NCBI RefSeq assembly: GCF_000158815.1
Contig: NZ_GG657738.1
Span: 5,566,210 to 5,607,640, forward strand
DNA from: Micromonospora sp. ATCC 39149
GTDB taxonomy: Bacteria; Actinomycetota; Actinomycetes; Mycobacteriales; Micromonosporaceae
Length of the DNA: 41,431 nucleotides
Direction: 5' to 3'
Positions 1 to 8,845 of the stretch are shown here, piece by piece. Position 1 is the stretch's first letter, and each line of letters opens with the position of its first letter. Both the position numbers and the translations under genes were made by a program. Under the pieces are notes generated by a model. That model searched no databases and had not been told where the DNA came from. It saw only the letters and a list, made by a program, of their open reading frames with translations.

Positions 1-746
1 CATGGTCGGGGCGGGGGCGGTGAGGACGGTCTGACCTGTGTGCGGTCGCGGCCGGTGATGTTGCCGGTTGTGTCGGCGGTGAGGGTGACGCCCCGGCCGG
101 TGGTGGTCAGGTCGAGGGTGGCCAGCTTCGGGTGCCGGGCGGCTTGACGGTTCTTGACGACGAAGACGTGGGAGAAGCCGCCCTCCGGGGTGACCCGGAC
201 GGTGAGGTCGACGCCGGGCAGGACCTCGGGGTAGGTGGCCGTGGGTCCGGACAGGGCCGGCTTCGGCAGGGTGAGTGGGGCGGTGATGGACAGGGCGCGG
301 TCGCCGCTGGTCAGCTCGGCGAGGGGGCCGGTGCCGCCGGGGGAGAGCCGGACCTGGTTCGTCGTCACCGTCGGGGTGATGCTGCCGTCGGCGTGGCGGA
401 TCAGGGTCGCGTCGAGGCTGCGCCACTTTCCGTCGACGCGGGTGCGGGTGGGCACGGCGGTCTGGGTCAGCTCGACGGTGCCGTCGGGCCGCGCGGTCAC
501 CGTGGAGGTGGAGGTGCCTGCGGCGGTCGCCTCGACCGGCTTGCCAATGCGCCGCGCCTCGGCCATCGCCCGATCCACGCCGAGCGGCGCGTCGGCCGGC
601 TTCGCGGCTGACGCCGCAGGGGCGGTGGCGGCGGCCGGCGGGGCGGCCAGACCAGTGGCCGCGCCCGCCGCGACGACAGCCATGGCGGCGACCGATCCGA
701 TCGCCTTCACTCTGGCTGTCCCGATAGGAGGGCTGTTCATGGGCAT
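1..746 (-). CDS. Secreted RHS-associated-type protein, N-terminal part (runs off left edge)
   Basis: Open from an ATG at 746 to the window edge (about 248 codons). A GGAGGAA Shine-Dalgarno lies 7 nt upstream (754-760) and decides for this ATG over the one at 740. Residues about 12-40 form a Sec-type signal peptide ending in an Ala-rich stretch. The mature part has an 'AEARRIGKPVEATA' segment, then 'DGKWRSLDATL', 'GGTGPLAELTSGDR' and 'TYPEVLPGVDLTVRV'. This is the N-terminal module that I know from large secreted actinobacterial proteins, which usually carry LamG or DNRLRE-type domains further on and often sit beside RHS genes. Those later domains lie outside the window. The last ~40 bases give the expected family sequence ('GQTVLTAPAPTM') only in a different frame from the rest, so a frameshift near 35-41 is likely. 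It diverges from the RHS gene and probably acts at the cell surface or outside. Confidence 0.7.
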   Translation of the reverse strand, partial: MPMNSPPIGTARVKAIGSVAAMAVVAAGAATGLAAPPAAATAPAASAAKPADAPLGVDRAMAEARRIGKPVEATAAGTSTSTVTARPDGTVELTQTAVPTRTRVDGKWRSLDATLIRHADGSITPTVTTNQVRLSPGGTGPLAELTSGDRALSITAPLTLPKPALSGPTATYPEVLPGVDLTVRVTPEGGFSHVFVVKNRQAARHPKLATLDLTTTGRGVTLTADTTGNITGRDRTQVRPSSPPPPRP

Positions 747-777
747 GGCGTGGTTCCTCCCCCGTTCGCGTGTCCGG

Positions 778-797
778 CGGACGCGGGACCGCGTCCG
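778..797. promoter_or_regulatory. Inverted repeat between divergent secreted-protein genes
   Basis: Two 9-bp arms (778-786 and 789-797) are perfect reverse complements around a 2-nt centre. The site lies 31 nt upstream of the ATG at 746, in the 277-bp gap (747-1023) shared with the RHS gene. It could be an operator or a 5'-UTR hairpin; the sequence cannot tell which. I see no convincing -35/-10 pair in the gap, although TTGATC at 887 and TATCGT at 908 are present with a short 15-nt spacer. Confidence 0.35.
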
Positions 798-1023
798 GTG
801 GGCGGGCACAGTGAATCAGCCCGCGCGGCCCGGGGGAACGCCGAAGATCACACCGGGCTGTCCCTTTCGGGCTCGCTGTGGCGCATTTGATCCCCGCGCC
901 ACCTGCCTATCGTTACCTTGCCGTGACCTTCTGTCTGGGTGAACGTGAAACATTGTTGGCGCCACGTGGGTGCTCGTTCGGGCACGCTGCGTGGCTTTCT
1001 GTCTTCTGTGGAGTGGGGTGGGC

Positions 1024-4000
1024 ATGGTCGGGCACGGGGGCATGCGCCTGTTGACTGGTCCGGGGCGGTTGGTCGCGGTGGTGGCGTCGGCGGCGCTGGT
1101 GGCGGGGTTGTGGTCGGGCGCGCCGGCCTCGGCGAAGCCGAAGGGCGAGGGCGCGGCGAAGCCGCCCACGACGTCACCCGGCCCGTCCGTCGACGGCGTG
1201 CAGCCGTTGCCGACGCGGTTCGTGACGCCGCGCGACGACGCGAAGTCGACCTACCGTCCGTCGCGGACGGTCTGGCCGAGCGCTGCGTCGGCGCAGGTCG
1301 AGTTGGGTGCGCCGCAGGCGTTGTCGGCGGGGTCGGCGAAGGCGCGGGCGGCGGGCACCCCGGTGTGGGCGCAGCCGGTGGTGGTCAGGAACGGACAACC
1401 CGCCGGGCCGAGGCGGCTCGCGGTGACGGTGGCGGATCGGAAGGCCGCCGAGGCGGCCGGGGTCGACGGCGTGCTGCTGTCGGTGACGCCGGACCGGTCG
1501 TCGGGTGCGGCGCGGGTCGGCGTGGACTACGCGGGGTTCGCGGAGGCGTTCGGCGGCAACTACGGGTCGCGGTTGCGGCTGGTCCGGTTGCCTGAGTGCG
1601 CGCTGACCACGCCGAAGGTGGCGGCGTGCCGGGTGGCGCAGCCGCTGGCGTCGACCAACGACGCGGCGGCGCGGGCGGTCTCGGCCGAGGTGCCGATGAC
1701 CGCCTCCGCGTCCGGTGCGCGTGTGGTGCTGGCGGCGGTGGCCGCAGCCGGCGAGGAGGGCGGCAACGGCGGCACGTACGCGGCCACCGACCTCAAGCCG
1801 TCCGGCTCGTGGACCGGCGGTGGGAGCACGGGTTCGTTCACGTACTCGTATCCGGTGACGGTGCCGCCGGCGGCGTCGGACCTGGTTCCCACGGTCGCCC
1901 TGTCGTACGACTCGGGCAGCGTGGACGGGCAGACCGCGTCGACGAACGCGCAGTCGTCGTGGGTGGGCGACGGCTGGTCGACGCCCCGGTCGTACGTGGA
2001 GCAGACGTTCGCCTCGTGCATGGACGATCCGGGTGGCAGCGCCTCGCCGGTGAAGACGCCGGACCGCTGCTACGACGGGCCGATCCTGACCCTGTCGTTG
2101 AACGGGTCCTCGACCTCGTTGGTGTGGGACGCGGGAAAGAGCGTGTGGAAGCCGGAGTCGGACAACGGCGAGGTCGTCACGCACGTCGTGAACTCGAACA
2201 ACGGCACCGGCACCTACAACACGGACTACTGGCGGGTGACGCTGCGCGACGGCACGGTGTACGAGTTCGGCCGTAACCGGCTGCCGGGCTGGACGTCGGG
2301 CAAGGCCGAGACGAAGTCGGTCGACCACAGCCCGGTGTACTCGCCGCACTCGGGGGACCCGTGCTACAACTCGGCCGGGTTCTCCTCGTCGGTGTGCACG
2401 ATGGCGTACCGCTGGAACCTCGACTACGTGCGCGATGTGCACGGCAACGCGATGGCGTACTACTACCAGCAGGCCACCAACTTCTACGGCCGCAACAAGG
2501 GTGCCACGGACGTGTCGTACGTGCGGGACAGCAACCTCGCGCGCATCGACTACGGGTTCACCGACGGCAACGCCTACGGCACCGTGCCGAACCGGGTGGT
2601 GTTCACCACGGGTGACCGCTGCCTGTCGGGGACGTGCCAGCCGTTGAACTCGGCCAACAAGGCGAACTGGCCGGACGTGCCGTTCGACCTGATCTGCAAC
2701 TCCGGCACCGACTGTGACGACTGGAGCCCGTCGTTCTTCTCCACGGTCCGCCTGACGTCGATCGAGGCGCAGCAGTACAACACGGCCACGTCGGCCTACG
2801 AGAAGGTCGACTCGTACGCGTTGTCGCACACGATGCCGGCCACCGGCGACGGGACGTCGCCGACGCTGTGGCTGTCGTCGGTTGTCCGCACCGGCCATGA
2901 CACGAGCGCGGGGGGCTCGACGGCGGCGATCTCCCTGCCGTCGGTGTCGTTCACCGGCATCAAGCTCGCCAACCGGGTCGACACCACCGGCGGGCTGCCG
3001 AACTTCTACCGGCAGCGCATCGCCACGATCACCACCGAAACCGGTTCGGTGGTATCCCCGACGTACGAGTTGCCGGTGCCGTGCACCGCCCCGGTGACGA
3101 CCGACCCGGCCGCGAACACGAAGTCGTGCTACCCGGTCTACTGGACCCCGGACGGGTACGTGAACCCGTTCCGGGACTGGTTCCACAAGTACGCGGTCAC
3201 CCGCGTCACCTCCACCGACCCGACGGGCGGGGCGCCGGCGCTGTCGACCAGCTACAGCTACCTCGGTGGGGCGGCGTGGCGGTACGACGAGAACGAGGTC
3301 GTCAAGGCCAAGTACCGCACGTACGGGCAGTTCCGCGGCTACGCCAAGGTGCGCACCTTCACCGGTGACGGGGTCAACGACCGCCGGACCCAGTCCGAGG
3401 CCGCCTACCACCGGGGCATGTCGAAGAACAACTCCACCACCGTGATCAATCTGACCGACTCCGCCGGCGGCGTGCACGAGGACGTCGACGAGCTCGCCGG
3501 CAAGGAACTGGAGACCACGCAGTACCTGGGTGAGGGTGGCCGGGTCGACTCCTCCACGATCACCTCGTACTGGGTGTCCGGGGCCACCGCCACTCGCTCG
3601 CGCACCGGCCTGTCGGCGCTGACCGCGCAGTGGGTCGCGCCGGTGAAGACGTACAGCCGGCAGGCGGTCACCAGCGGCGCGTCGCTGACCTGGCGGTACA
3701 CGGGCAGCGACAACAGCTACGACGCGAACACGGCCAGCGCCACCTTCGGCGAGCTGAAGCACACCTACACGTACACGGTGCCGGTCAACGCCGCGTACGA
3801 CCAGTGCACCAGCTACACGTACGCCCCGGTCAACACCGGCGCGAACCTGGCCGGGCTGGTCAGCCAGACCGAGACGGTGTCGGTGGCCTGCGGCGGCTTC
3901 ACCCAGGGCAGCCCCGCCTCCGAACCGGGCAGCGTCAACGCGCTGACCGCCCCGGCGACGGTGAACCGGCCGGCGCAGGTGGTCAAGGCCGAACGGAACT

Positions 4001-7000
4001 TCTACGACGACCCCACCTTCGCCACGACCTTCCCCCAGGCCGCCGCCCCGACCAAGGGCAACCTCACCCTCACCCAACTCGCCAAGGACCACACCGCCGG
4101 CGCCTACGTCTGGCAGACCAGCGAGAAGACCACCTACGACTCGTACGGCCGGGTGACGGACACCTACGACGCCAAGAACAACAAGACCAGCACCGGCTAC
4201 ACCATGAACGCCGCCGGCCTGGTCACCGCCACGTCGACGACCAACGCGTTGAACCAGACGTCGTCGGTGACCCTCAACCCGAGGCGTGGCAGCACGCTCA
4301 CCAGCACCGACGCCAACAACGTGGTGACCCGGCAGCAGTACGACGCCCTGGGCCGCGCCACCGCCGTCTGGTTGCACAACAGGGCGACCAGCAGCAACGC
4401 CAACCACAAGTTCACCTACACGGTGTCGAAGACCGGCGTGACGGCGGTGACCAGCCAGAAGCTGAACAACTCCAACGGCTACCAGACCTCGGTGACCCTC
4501 TACGACGCCCTGCTGCGCAACCGGCAGACGCAGTCGGTCACCCCGCAGGGCGGCCGGATGATCACTGACACGTTCTACGACACCCGGGGCTGGACCAGGG
4601 CGTCGTACAACGGGTGGTGGGACGACGCGACCACGCCGACGGTCACCACCCCGGTCTCCGCGGCGGGCCTGGGCAAGCAGGTGCCCAACCAGACCTTCAC
4701 CACCTACGACGGCCTCGGCCGCGCCATCGTCACCACTGCGGCGAAGAACGGCGTCACCGTCTCCACCACCACCACGATCCACGCCGGGGACCGCACGACC
4801 GTCGTGCCGCCGGACGGCGGGGTCGTCACGGCCACCGTCACCGACCCGCTGGGCCGGAAGAAGGAACTGCACGAGTACCAGGTCCGGCCGACGGTGACCA
4901 CCCCGGCGGACACGTTCACCGGTGACTTCACCGTCACCGGTGGCACCGCCACGACCAGCACGTACGGCTACGACAGCCGTGGCAACCAGTCCACGCTCAC
5001 CGACGCCGACAACAACGTGTGGACCTCGACCTACAACCTGCTCGGCCAGGTCGAGACCAAGACCGACCCCGATGCAGGCAACAGCAGCCTGCTCTACGAC
5101 GCCAACGGCAACGTCGTCCAGTCCACCGACGGCCGCAACAAGACGCTGTCGTTCACCTACGACGCCCTCGACCGCAAGACCGGCGAGTACGCTGCCACGG
5201 TGGCCAGCCAGTCGTCGGCGAATCAACGCGCGGCCTGGATCTACGACAACAGCAACGCCGTCGCCGGGGTCACCAACGCCGTCGGCCAGCTCACCACCAC
5301 CATCGCCTACCGCGACGGCCAGCCCTACACCACCCAGCAGAAGGCGTTCAACGTCTTCGGCAGCAGCCTCGGGCAGACGGTCACCATCCCCGCCACCGAG
5401 GGCGCCCTCGCCGGCTCCTACGTCTTCGGGCACTCGTACACCTCGGTGCTCGGCCTGCCGCTGACCGACACCTACCCGGCCAAGGGCAGCCTGCCCGCCG
5501 AGACCGTCCTGCACGGCTACTCCGGCCTGCTGGACCTGCCCACCACCCTCGCCGGCCTCGCCGGCTACGCCACCGGCGTCACCTACGACGCCTGGGGCCG
5601 GGTCAACCAGCAGACCCTCGGCACCGCCACCAGCGCCGCCTACGTCACCAACACCTACGACACCCACACCAGCCGGCTGACCAACCAACTCGTCACCCGA
5701 TCCACGGCCACCCCGGCCACCGTCGACGAGCAGGAGTACAAGTACGACCTGGCCGGCAACATCACCCGCAAGACCAGCAAGCGCCTCGGGGTCACCACCC
5801 CGGCGGAGACCCAGTGCTACGGCTACGACGGCCTCGCCCGACTCACCGAAGCATGGACCGCCACCGACGCCTGCGCCACCACCCCGACCAACGCCAACAA
5901 GAGCATGGTCGGCAACGCCATCGGCGCCGGCAGCGCCTACTGGACCAGCTGGACGATCGACCCGATCGGCAACCGCACCCAGCAGGTCGAACATGGCCTC
6001 GGGGCGGGCACTGACACGACCACCACCTACACCTACGACGGCAACGGGCAGAACAAGCCCCACACCCTGACCTCCACCGCCACCAGCGGCGGGGTGACCG
6101 GGAGCACCTCATACACGTACGACGCCGCCGGCAACACCACCGGCCGCAACGCCGCCCAGGGCAACCAGGCTTTCACCTGGGACGACGCCGGCAAGCTCAC
6201 CAGCGTCACCGGCGGCACCAGCGGCGACAACACCTTCACCTACGACGCCGACGGCAACCTGCTGCTCCAGAAGGAACCGGGCAAGACCACCCTCTACCTG
6301 CCGGGACAGCAACTCACCCTGAACACCAGCACCAACGTCGTCGACGGCAACCGCTACTACAGCCTCCCCGGCGGCGCTGGCTGCATCCGCTCCGGCAGCG
6401 GCACGGCCTACACCTTCGCCATCGCCGACCACCAGGGCACCCCGAATCTCTACCTCGACAACACCGCACAGAACCCCACCTGGCGGCAGCACACCCCGTA
6501 CGGCGCGGCCCGAGGCGCGGCGGTCACCGTCCCCGACAACCGCGGCTTCCTCAACAAGCCGATGAGCCCGACTGGACTAACGATCATCGGTGCCCGCGCC
6601 TATGACCCGACCGTCGGACGCTTCGCCTCCGTCGACCCTCTGCTCGACACGGGACAACCGCAACAGTGGAACGCCTATTCTTACGCCAACAACACCCCGG
6701 TCACCTCCAGTGACCCTACGGGGATGATCCCCGAAGACTGCAAGTACTTCGACTGCTATGGCTACAGTCCGAGTAATGGGTGCCCGCACGGATGCGGTAG
6801 CAGTAAGAACGTGGAGTGGGGCAAGAAGAACCACAAGTCGACAACGAAGTCCCGACTGAATCGAGACAAGGGCGATTCGGCAGCCGATCGTGGAGGGTCT
6901 CGGAAGAACGGCGCCAGCCGGATCATCGCGATGATCAAGATGCAACTTGCCTTCCTGAAGCTTGTCGCAGCCACTGCGATGCAGCCTACGCAGGCGCCTG

Positions 7001-7431
7001 CGCCTGCGCCCGGGCCGTCGGTTCCTGATCCAGGTCACTACGACCCATGGTGTGACAACAATGCGCCCAAGTGTGATGGCTGGACCTTCTCGCATCGCGC
7101 GCAATGGGAAACTACTGCCTGGATTCCTTCATTCTGGAATGAAGGTGGCGTGCCCAAGGAGGCGGGCGCTTTCGCCATGGGCGTCTTGTGTTTTGTGTGC
7201 GGGGTTTTTAGTGCATCTCTGAACCTTATTGATGAGAGAAACTTTCAGTATCGAAAGCGTGACGTGATTGAGCGCCGCTGGGTGGGCGGCCGCGAGAAGG
7301 GTAGCTGGCAGTATCGAGTCAGTGCTACAGAAGAGCAGGTGCGGGAAAAGTGGGTCTTCAAGGGGTTCACGGATCCCTATACGGTTGAGACCGATTGGGC
7401 TGAGGACAACTCGTATTACCAGGGCGGTTAG
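1024..7431 (+). CDS. Secreted RHS/YD-repeat polymorphic toxin-like protein
   Basis: A 2135-residue protein if it starts at the ATG at 1024, which has GGAG about 10 nt upstream; an in-frame ATG at 1042 and a GTG at 970 are alternatives. Residues about 7-37 are a Sec signal peptide with an ASA cleavage site, so it is exported. Around residues 255-315 lies the N-terminal signature of actinobacterial RHS proteins (Y-S-Y-P-V..., then 'SYDSGSVDGQTAS' and 'WVGDGW'). From about residue 1035 there are many YD repeats (YDSYGR, YDALGR, YDANGN, YDAAGN). The RHS-associated core follows (about 1775-1900: 'HQGTPNLYLD', 'TPYGAARG', 'GARAYDPTVGRFASVDPL', 'NAYSYANNTP') and ends in DPTG at 6712-6723. In this family the core forms a shell around a variable C-terminal effector. 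The last 235 residues are unlike the rest and are described separately. The stop codon directly abuts the next gene, a candidate immunity protein. Confidence 0.93.
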   Translation: MVGHGGMRLLTGPGRLVAVVASAALVAGLWSGAPASAKPKGEGAAKPPTTSPGPSVDGVQPLPTRFVTPRDDAKSTYRPSRTVWPSAASAQVELGAPQALSAGSAKARAAGTPVWAQPVVVRNGQPAGPRRLAVTVADRKAAEAAGVDGVLLSVTPDRSSGAARVGVDYAGFAEAFGGNYGSRLRLVRLPECALTTPKVAACRVAQPLASTNDAAARAVSAEVPMTASASGARVVLAAVAAAGEEGGNGGTYAATDLKPSGSWTGGGSTGSFTYSYPVTVPPAASDLVPTVALSYDSGSVDGQTASTNAQSSWVGDGWSTPRSYVEQTFASCMDDPGGSASPVKTPDRCYDGPILTLSLNGSSTSLVWDAGKSVWKPESDNGEVVTHVVNSNNGTGTYNTDYWRVTLRDGTVYEFGRNRLPGWTSGKAETKSVDHSPVYSPHSGDPCYNSAGFSSSVCTMAYRWNLDYVRDVHGNAMAYYYQQATNFYGRNKGATDVSYVRDSNLARIDYGFTDGNAYGTVPNRVVFTTGDRCLSGTCQPLNSANKANWPDVPFDLICNSGTDCDDWSPSFFSTVRLTSIEAQQYNTATSAYEKVDSYALSHTMPATGDGTSPTLWLSSVVRTGHDTSAGGSTAAISLPSVSFTGIKLANRVDTTGGLPNFYRQRIATITTETGSVVSPTYELPVPCTAPVTTDPAANTKSCYPVYWTPDGYVNPFRDWFHKYAVTRVTSTDPTGGAPALSTSYSYLGGAAWRYDENEVVKAKYRTYGQFRGYAKVRTFTGDGVNDRRTQSEAAYHRGMSKNNSTTVINLTDSAGGVHEDVDELAGKELETTQYLGEGGRVDSSTITSYWVSGATATRSRTGLSALTAQWVAPVKTYSRQAVTSGASLTWRYTGSDNSYDANTASATFGELKHTYTYTVPVNAAYDQCTSYTYAPVNTGANLAGLVSQTETVSVACGGFTQGSPASEPGSVNALTAPATVNRPAQVVKAERNFYDDPTFATTFPQAAAPTKGNLTLTQLAKDHTAGAYVWQTSEKTTYDSYGRVTDTYDAKNNKTSTGYTMNAAGLVTATSTTNALNQTSSVTLNPRRGSTLTSTDANNVVTRQQYDALGRATAVWLHNRATSSNANHKFTYTVSKTGVTAVTSQKLNNSNGYQTSVTLYDALLRNRQTQSVTPQGGRMITDTFYDTRGWTRASYNGWWDDATTPTVTTPVSAAGLGKQVPNQTFTTYDGLGRAIVTTAAKNGVTVSTTTTIHAGDRTTVVPPDGGVVTATVTDPLGRKKELHEYQVRPTVTTPADTFTGDFTVTGGTATTSTYGYDSRGNQSTLTDADNNVWTSTYNLLGQVETKTDPDAGNSSLLYDANGNVVQSTDGRNKTLSFTYDALDRKTGEYAATVASQSSANQRAAWIYDNSNAVAGVTNAVGQLTTTIAYRDGQPYTTQQKAFNVFGSSLGQTVTIPATEGALAGSYVFGHSYTSVLGLPLTDTYPAKGSLPAETVLHGYSGLLDLPTTLAGLAGYATGVTYDAWGRVNQQTLGTATSAAYVTNTYDTHTSRLTNQLVTRSTATPATVDEQEYKYDLAGNITRKTSKRLGVTTPAETQCYGYDGLARLTEAWTATDACATTPTNANKSMVGNAIGAGSAYWTSWTIDPIGNRTQQVEHGLGAGTDTTTTYTYDGNGQNKPHTLTSTATSGGVTGSTSYTYDAAGNTTGRNAAQGNQAFTWDDAGKLTSVTGGTSGDNTFTYDADGNLLLQKEPGKTTLYLPGQQLTLNTSTNVVDGNRYYSLPGGAGCIRSGSGTAYTFAIADHQGTPNLYLDNTAQNPTWRQHTPYGAARGAAVTVPDNRGFLNKPMSPTGLTIIGARAYDPTVGRFASVDPLLDTGQPQQWNAYSYANNTPVTSSDPTGMIPEDCKYFDCYGYSPSNGCPHGCGSSKNVEWGKKNHKSTTKSRLNRDKGDSAADRGGSRKNGASRIIAMIKMQLAFLKLVAATAMQPTQAPAPAPGPSVPDPGHYDPWCDNNAPKCDGWTFSHRAQWETTAWIPSFWNEGGVPKEAGAFAMGVLCFVCGVFSASLNLIDERNFQYRKRDVIERRWVGGREKGSWQYRVSATEEQVREKWVFKGFTDPYTVETDWAEDNSYYQGG
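6724..7431 (+). other. Variable C-terminal (putative effector) region of the RHS protein
   Basis: These 235 codons follow the DPTG boundary. Base use shifts here: A/T-ending codons and A-rich stretches appear, unlike the G/C-ending codons of the core. The first part is Cys-rich (spacing C-x4-C-x8-C-x3-C over roughly the first 25 residues), then a basic segment, a hydrophobic or amphipathic stretch ('IIAMIKMQLAFLKLVAATAM'), a Pro/Ala hinge (PAPAPGP), a second Cys pair, a strongly hydrophobic stretch with an LCFVC motif ('AGAFAMGVLCFVCGVF') and a charged, Trp/Tyr-rich tail. I recognise no nuclease, deaminase, ADP-ribosyltransferase or peptidase signature. Two hydrophobic stretches make membrane action possible, but that is inference only. 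Confidence 0.6.
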
Positions 7432-7767
7432 ATGACCCGGTTGGTGCGCGGCATTAGCTTCGCCGCCATTCTTAATTGGTTCTTGGCGGCGGCGGGCGGA
7501 TCTGCCGAGATCTATTGTGCTTACCTTTCGTTCGTCGACAGAGACAACCTCTGGAGCGTTTTGGTGGGTTGGTCCATGGGCGTGCTGTTCGCCTGGCTGA
7601 TAGCTAGGCGGCGAGGGTTCAGTGTGGAACAGCGTAGAAGCCTCATGGCGAAGGGAATCCTGGCGATCTTCATTGTGATGTTCGTTCGGCCGGATCCACC
7701 TCTCGCGCCTCTCCGATCTACTCGTCCTAGTGTCGATATTCCCCCGTCTCGTCAGAGTGAGGAATAG
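7432..7767 (+). CDS. Small three-helix membrane protein, candidate immunity protein (copy A1)
   Basis: The ATG follows the TAG stop of the RHS gene with no gap, so the two are almost certainly cotranscribed and translationally coupled. The 111-residue product has three hydrophobic segments (about 9-33, 40-58 and 72-86), an 'AWLIARRRG' motif after helix 2, an 'LAIFIVMFV' helix 3 and a Pro/Ser-rich cytoplasmic or external tail. A clear paralogue lies at 9132-9470: about half of the residues match by eye over a 52-residue core. In polymorphic toxin loci the gene directly after the toxin is usually its immunity gene, and membrane immunity proteins are typical for membrane-acting toxins. I do not recognise a named family. 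A/T-ending codons match those of the toxin tip, suggesting that they travelled together. Confidence 0.72.
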   Translation: MTRLVRGISFAAILNWFLAAAGGSAEIYCAYLSFVDRDNLWSVLVGWSMGVLFAWLIARRRGFSVEQRRSLMAKGILAIFIVMFVRPDPPLAPLRSTRPSVDIPPSRQSEE

Positions 7768-7834
7768 TGTTCTGGGCTGGAATATCGGGCGACCCTGACA
7801 AGCCCACTTCTGGCGCATCGGGTCTGCGAAGAAA

Positions 7835-8254
7835 GTGGTGAAGAGGAAGCGGCTCGTCCCTATTGTCGGCGGTGCTTTGCTGCTGTTGACCTGCTGCGGC
7901 ACGTTCGGTCGGACTGTCTGGCCGCCAGTGCGAGTTGAATCCCTGTGTGGAACGTTCGAGTCGCAATTGAAGGGATCGATAAATTTTGCGCACGACGGTT
8001 CCTTCTCGGCTTCGAATATCACATTTGGGCGGAATTCTGATGCTGAATTGGAGAGGGTCTCCGGTGCTGGAAATTTGGATCTGGAGCGAAGCCTGACCGC
8101 CAGCACCGAGGCGACTTTGGTGATGGAGGATGTCAGGGCTCGCGTGGAGTTGAAGGTGGAGCGCAGTTGGCGGGGAGAGGTCACACTTTGGCGCTATGTA
8201 GATGACCCTGACAGCGGGGAACGGGAAACCTTCCGCCGCAGGTCTTCCTGCTGA
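7835..8254 (+). CDS. Membrane-anchored or lipoprotein-like protein, candidate immunity protein (copy B1)
   Basis: A 139-residue protein starting at tandem GTG codons (7835 or 7838). The N-terminus is basic, then one hydrophobic segment (about 8-21) ends in a CC pair; the lipobox is imperfect (LLTC). The remaining ~115 residues should lie outside the membrane and look like a small beta-rich domain: 'TVWPPVRVESLCGTF', then GSFSASNITF and alternating hydrophobic strands. The next gene (8419-8841) is a paralogue with the same order of motifs (VWPPV, E-x-LCG, G-x-FSA, DP-x-S). Base composition is lower in GC than the glycogen genes downstream. No known family recognised. Its position behind the RHS tip and the small membrane protein supports an immunity or accessory role (inference). 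Confidence 0.62.
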   Translation: MVKRKRLVPIVGGALLLLTCCGTFGRTVWPPVRVESLCGTFESQLKGSINFAHDGSFSASNITFGRNSDAELERVSGAGNLDLERSLTASTEATLVMEDVRARVELKVERSWRGEVTLWRYVDDPDSGERETFRRRSSC

Positions 8255-8418
8255 CAGCGTTATACGTGGACGGTGGGAGGTGGGTGCAGGATCTACGGCG
8301 TCGCGTCATGGTCGGTGCAGTTGTCGCCTGCGTACCGGTGCGCCAGATCAACCCGCTCTGGCTTCTTGGGCCTTGGCGTAATAAGCTTCGGAGGCATTGC
8401 TCGGTCAATTCCTGGGGG

Positions 8419-8841
8419 GTGATTAAATTGTCAAAGAGGTGGCCCTACGTGATTGGAGTGGCCTGCCTCTTGGTTCTGGCTTGCTGTTGGGTCAGCCTAG
8501 GGCACTTCGTCTGGCCTCCCGTCGGCGACGAAGCGCTCTGTGGTTCATGGCGAGCATCCACCGGAAGTCGGATTGATATAAAGCGGGAAGGTGCCTTCTC
8601 GGCCGTGGATGTGCCCTTCTCGGATTCGACGATTTCCGGCAGCGGCGGATGGGAATTCGAGCAGGGCGCGTCGATTGAGGGAACGCTGACTCTGCGCTTC
8701 GAGCAGGCTCGCGCCAGCTTGGAGGTCAGAACTCGTCGGGACCTGAGCGGAGACGTGCGCCTGCTGGTGAACGACCCAGGGAGTGACGAAGAGGAACTGG
8801 AGTATCTGAAGGAAGGCGGCTGCGAACTCGAATCTCGTTGA
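8419..8841 (+). CDS. Membrane-anchored or lipoprotein-like protein, paralogue of preceding gene (copy B2)
   Basis: 140 residues from GTG 8419; a TTG at 8428 is an alternative with GGGGGGTGA just upstream. The N-terminus is SKRWPY, followed by a hydrophobic segment (about 9-30) that contains VLAC-C, a passable lipobox. The external part repeats the architecture of the gene at 7835: 'FVWPPVGDEALCGSW', an EGAFSA strand, 'GSGGWEF', then 'QARASLEVRTRRDL' and DPGSDEEE. The two proteins therefore arose by duplication. The open frame extends upstream to 8266, but that stretch has no good start or coding look, so I left it out. Function unknown; a second immunity variant for a related toxin is the simplest guess. 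Confidence 0.6.
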   Translation: MIKLSKRWPYVIGVACLLVLACCWVSLGHFVWPPVGDEALCGSWRASTGSRIDIKREGAFSAVDVPFSDSTISGSGGWEFEQGASIEGTLTLRFEQARASLEVRTRRDLSGDVRLLVNDPGSDEEELEYLKEGGCELESR

Positions 8842-8845
8842 GCCA

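Noticed and set aside
235..942. Plus-strand frame opposite the left-edge secreted protein
   Set aside because: The minus strand has a signal peptide, ribosome binding site and family-like sequence; the plus frame has none.
1174..6063. A 1629-codon open frame on the minus strand opposite the RHS gene
   Set aside because: Very high GC leaves the opposite strand open. The translation is Gly/Val/Arg-rich without family-like motifs, whereas the plus strand encodes a clear RHS protein.
6985..7020. Short repetitive GCGCCTGC pattern as a DNA repeat
   Set aside because: It encodes the Ala-Pro hinge of the RHS tip; codon repetition explains it.
8266..8418. N-terminal extension of B2
   Set aside because: The upstream 51 codons are Arg/Trp-rich, place a second hydrophobic stretch oddly before the anchor, and have no counterpart in B1.
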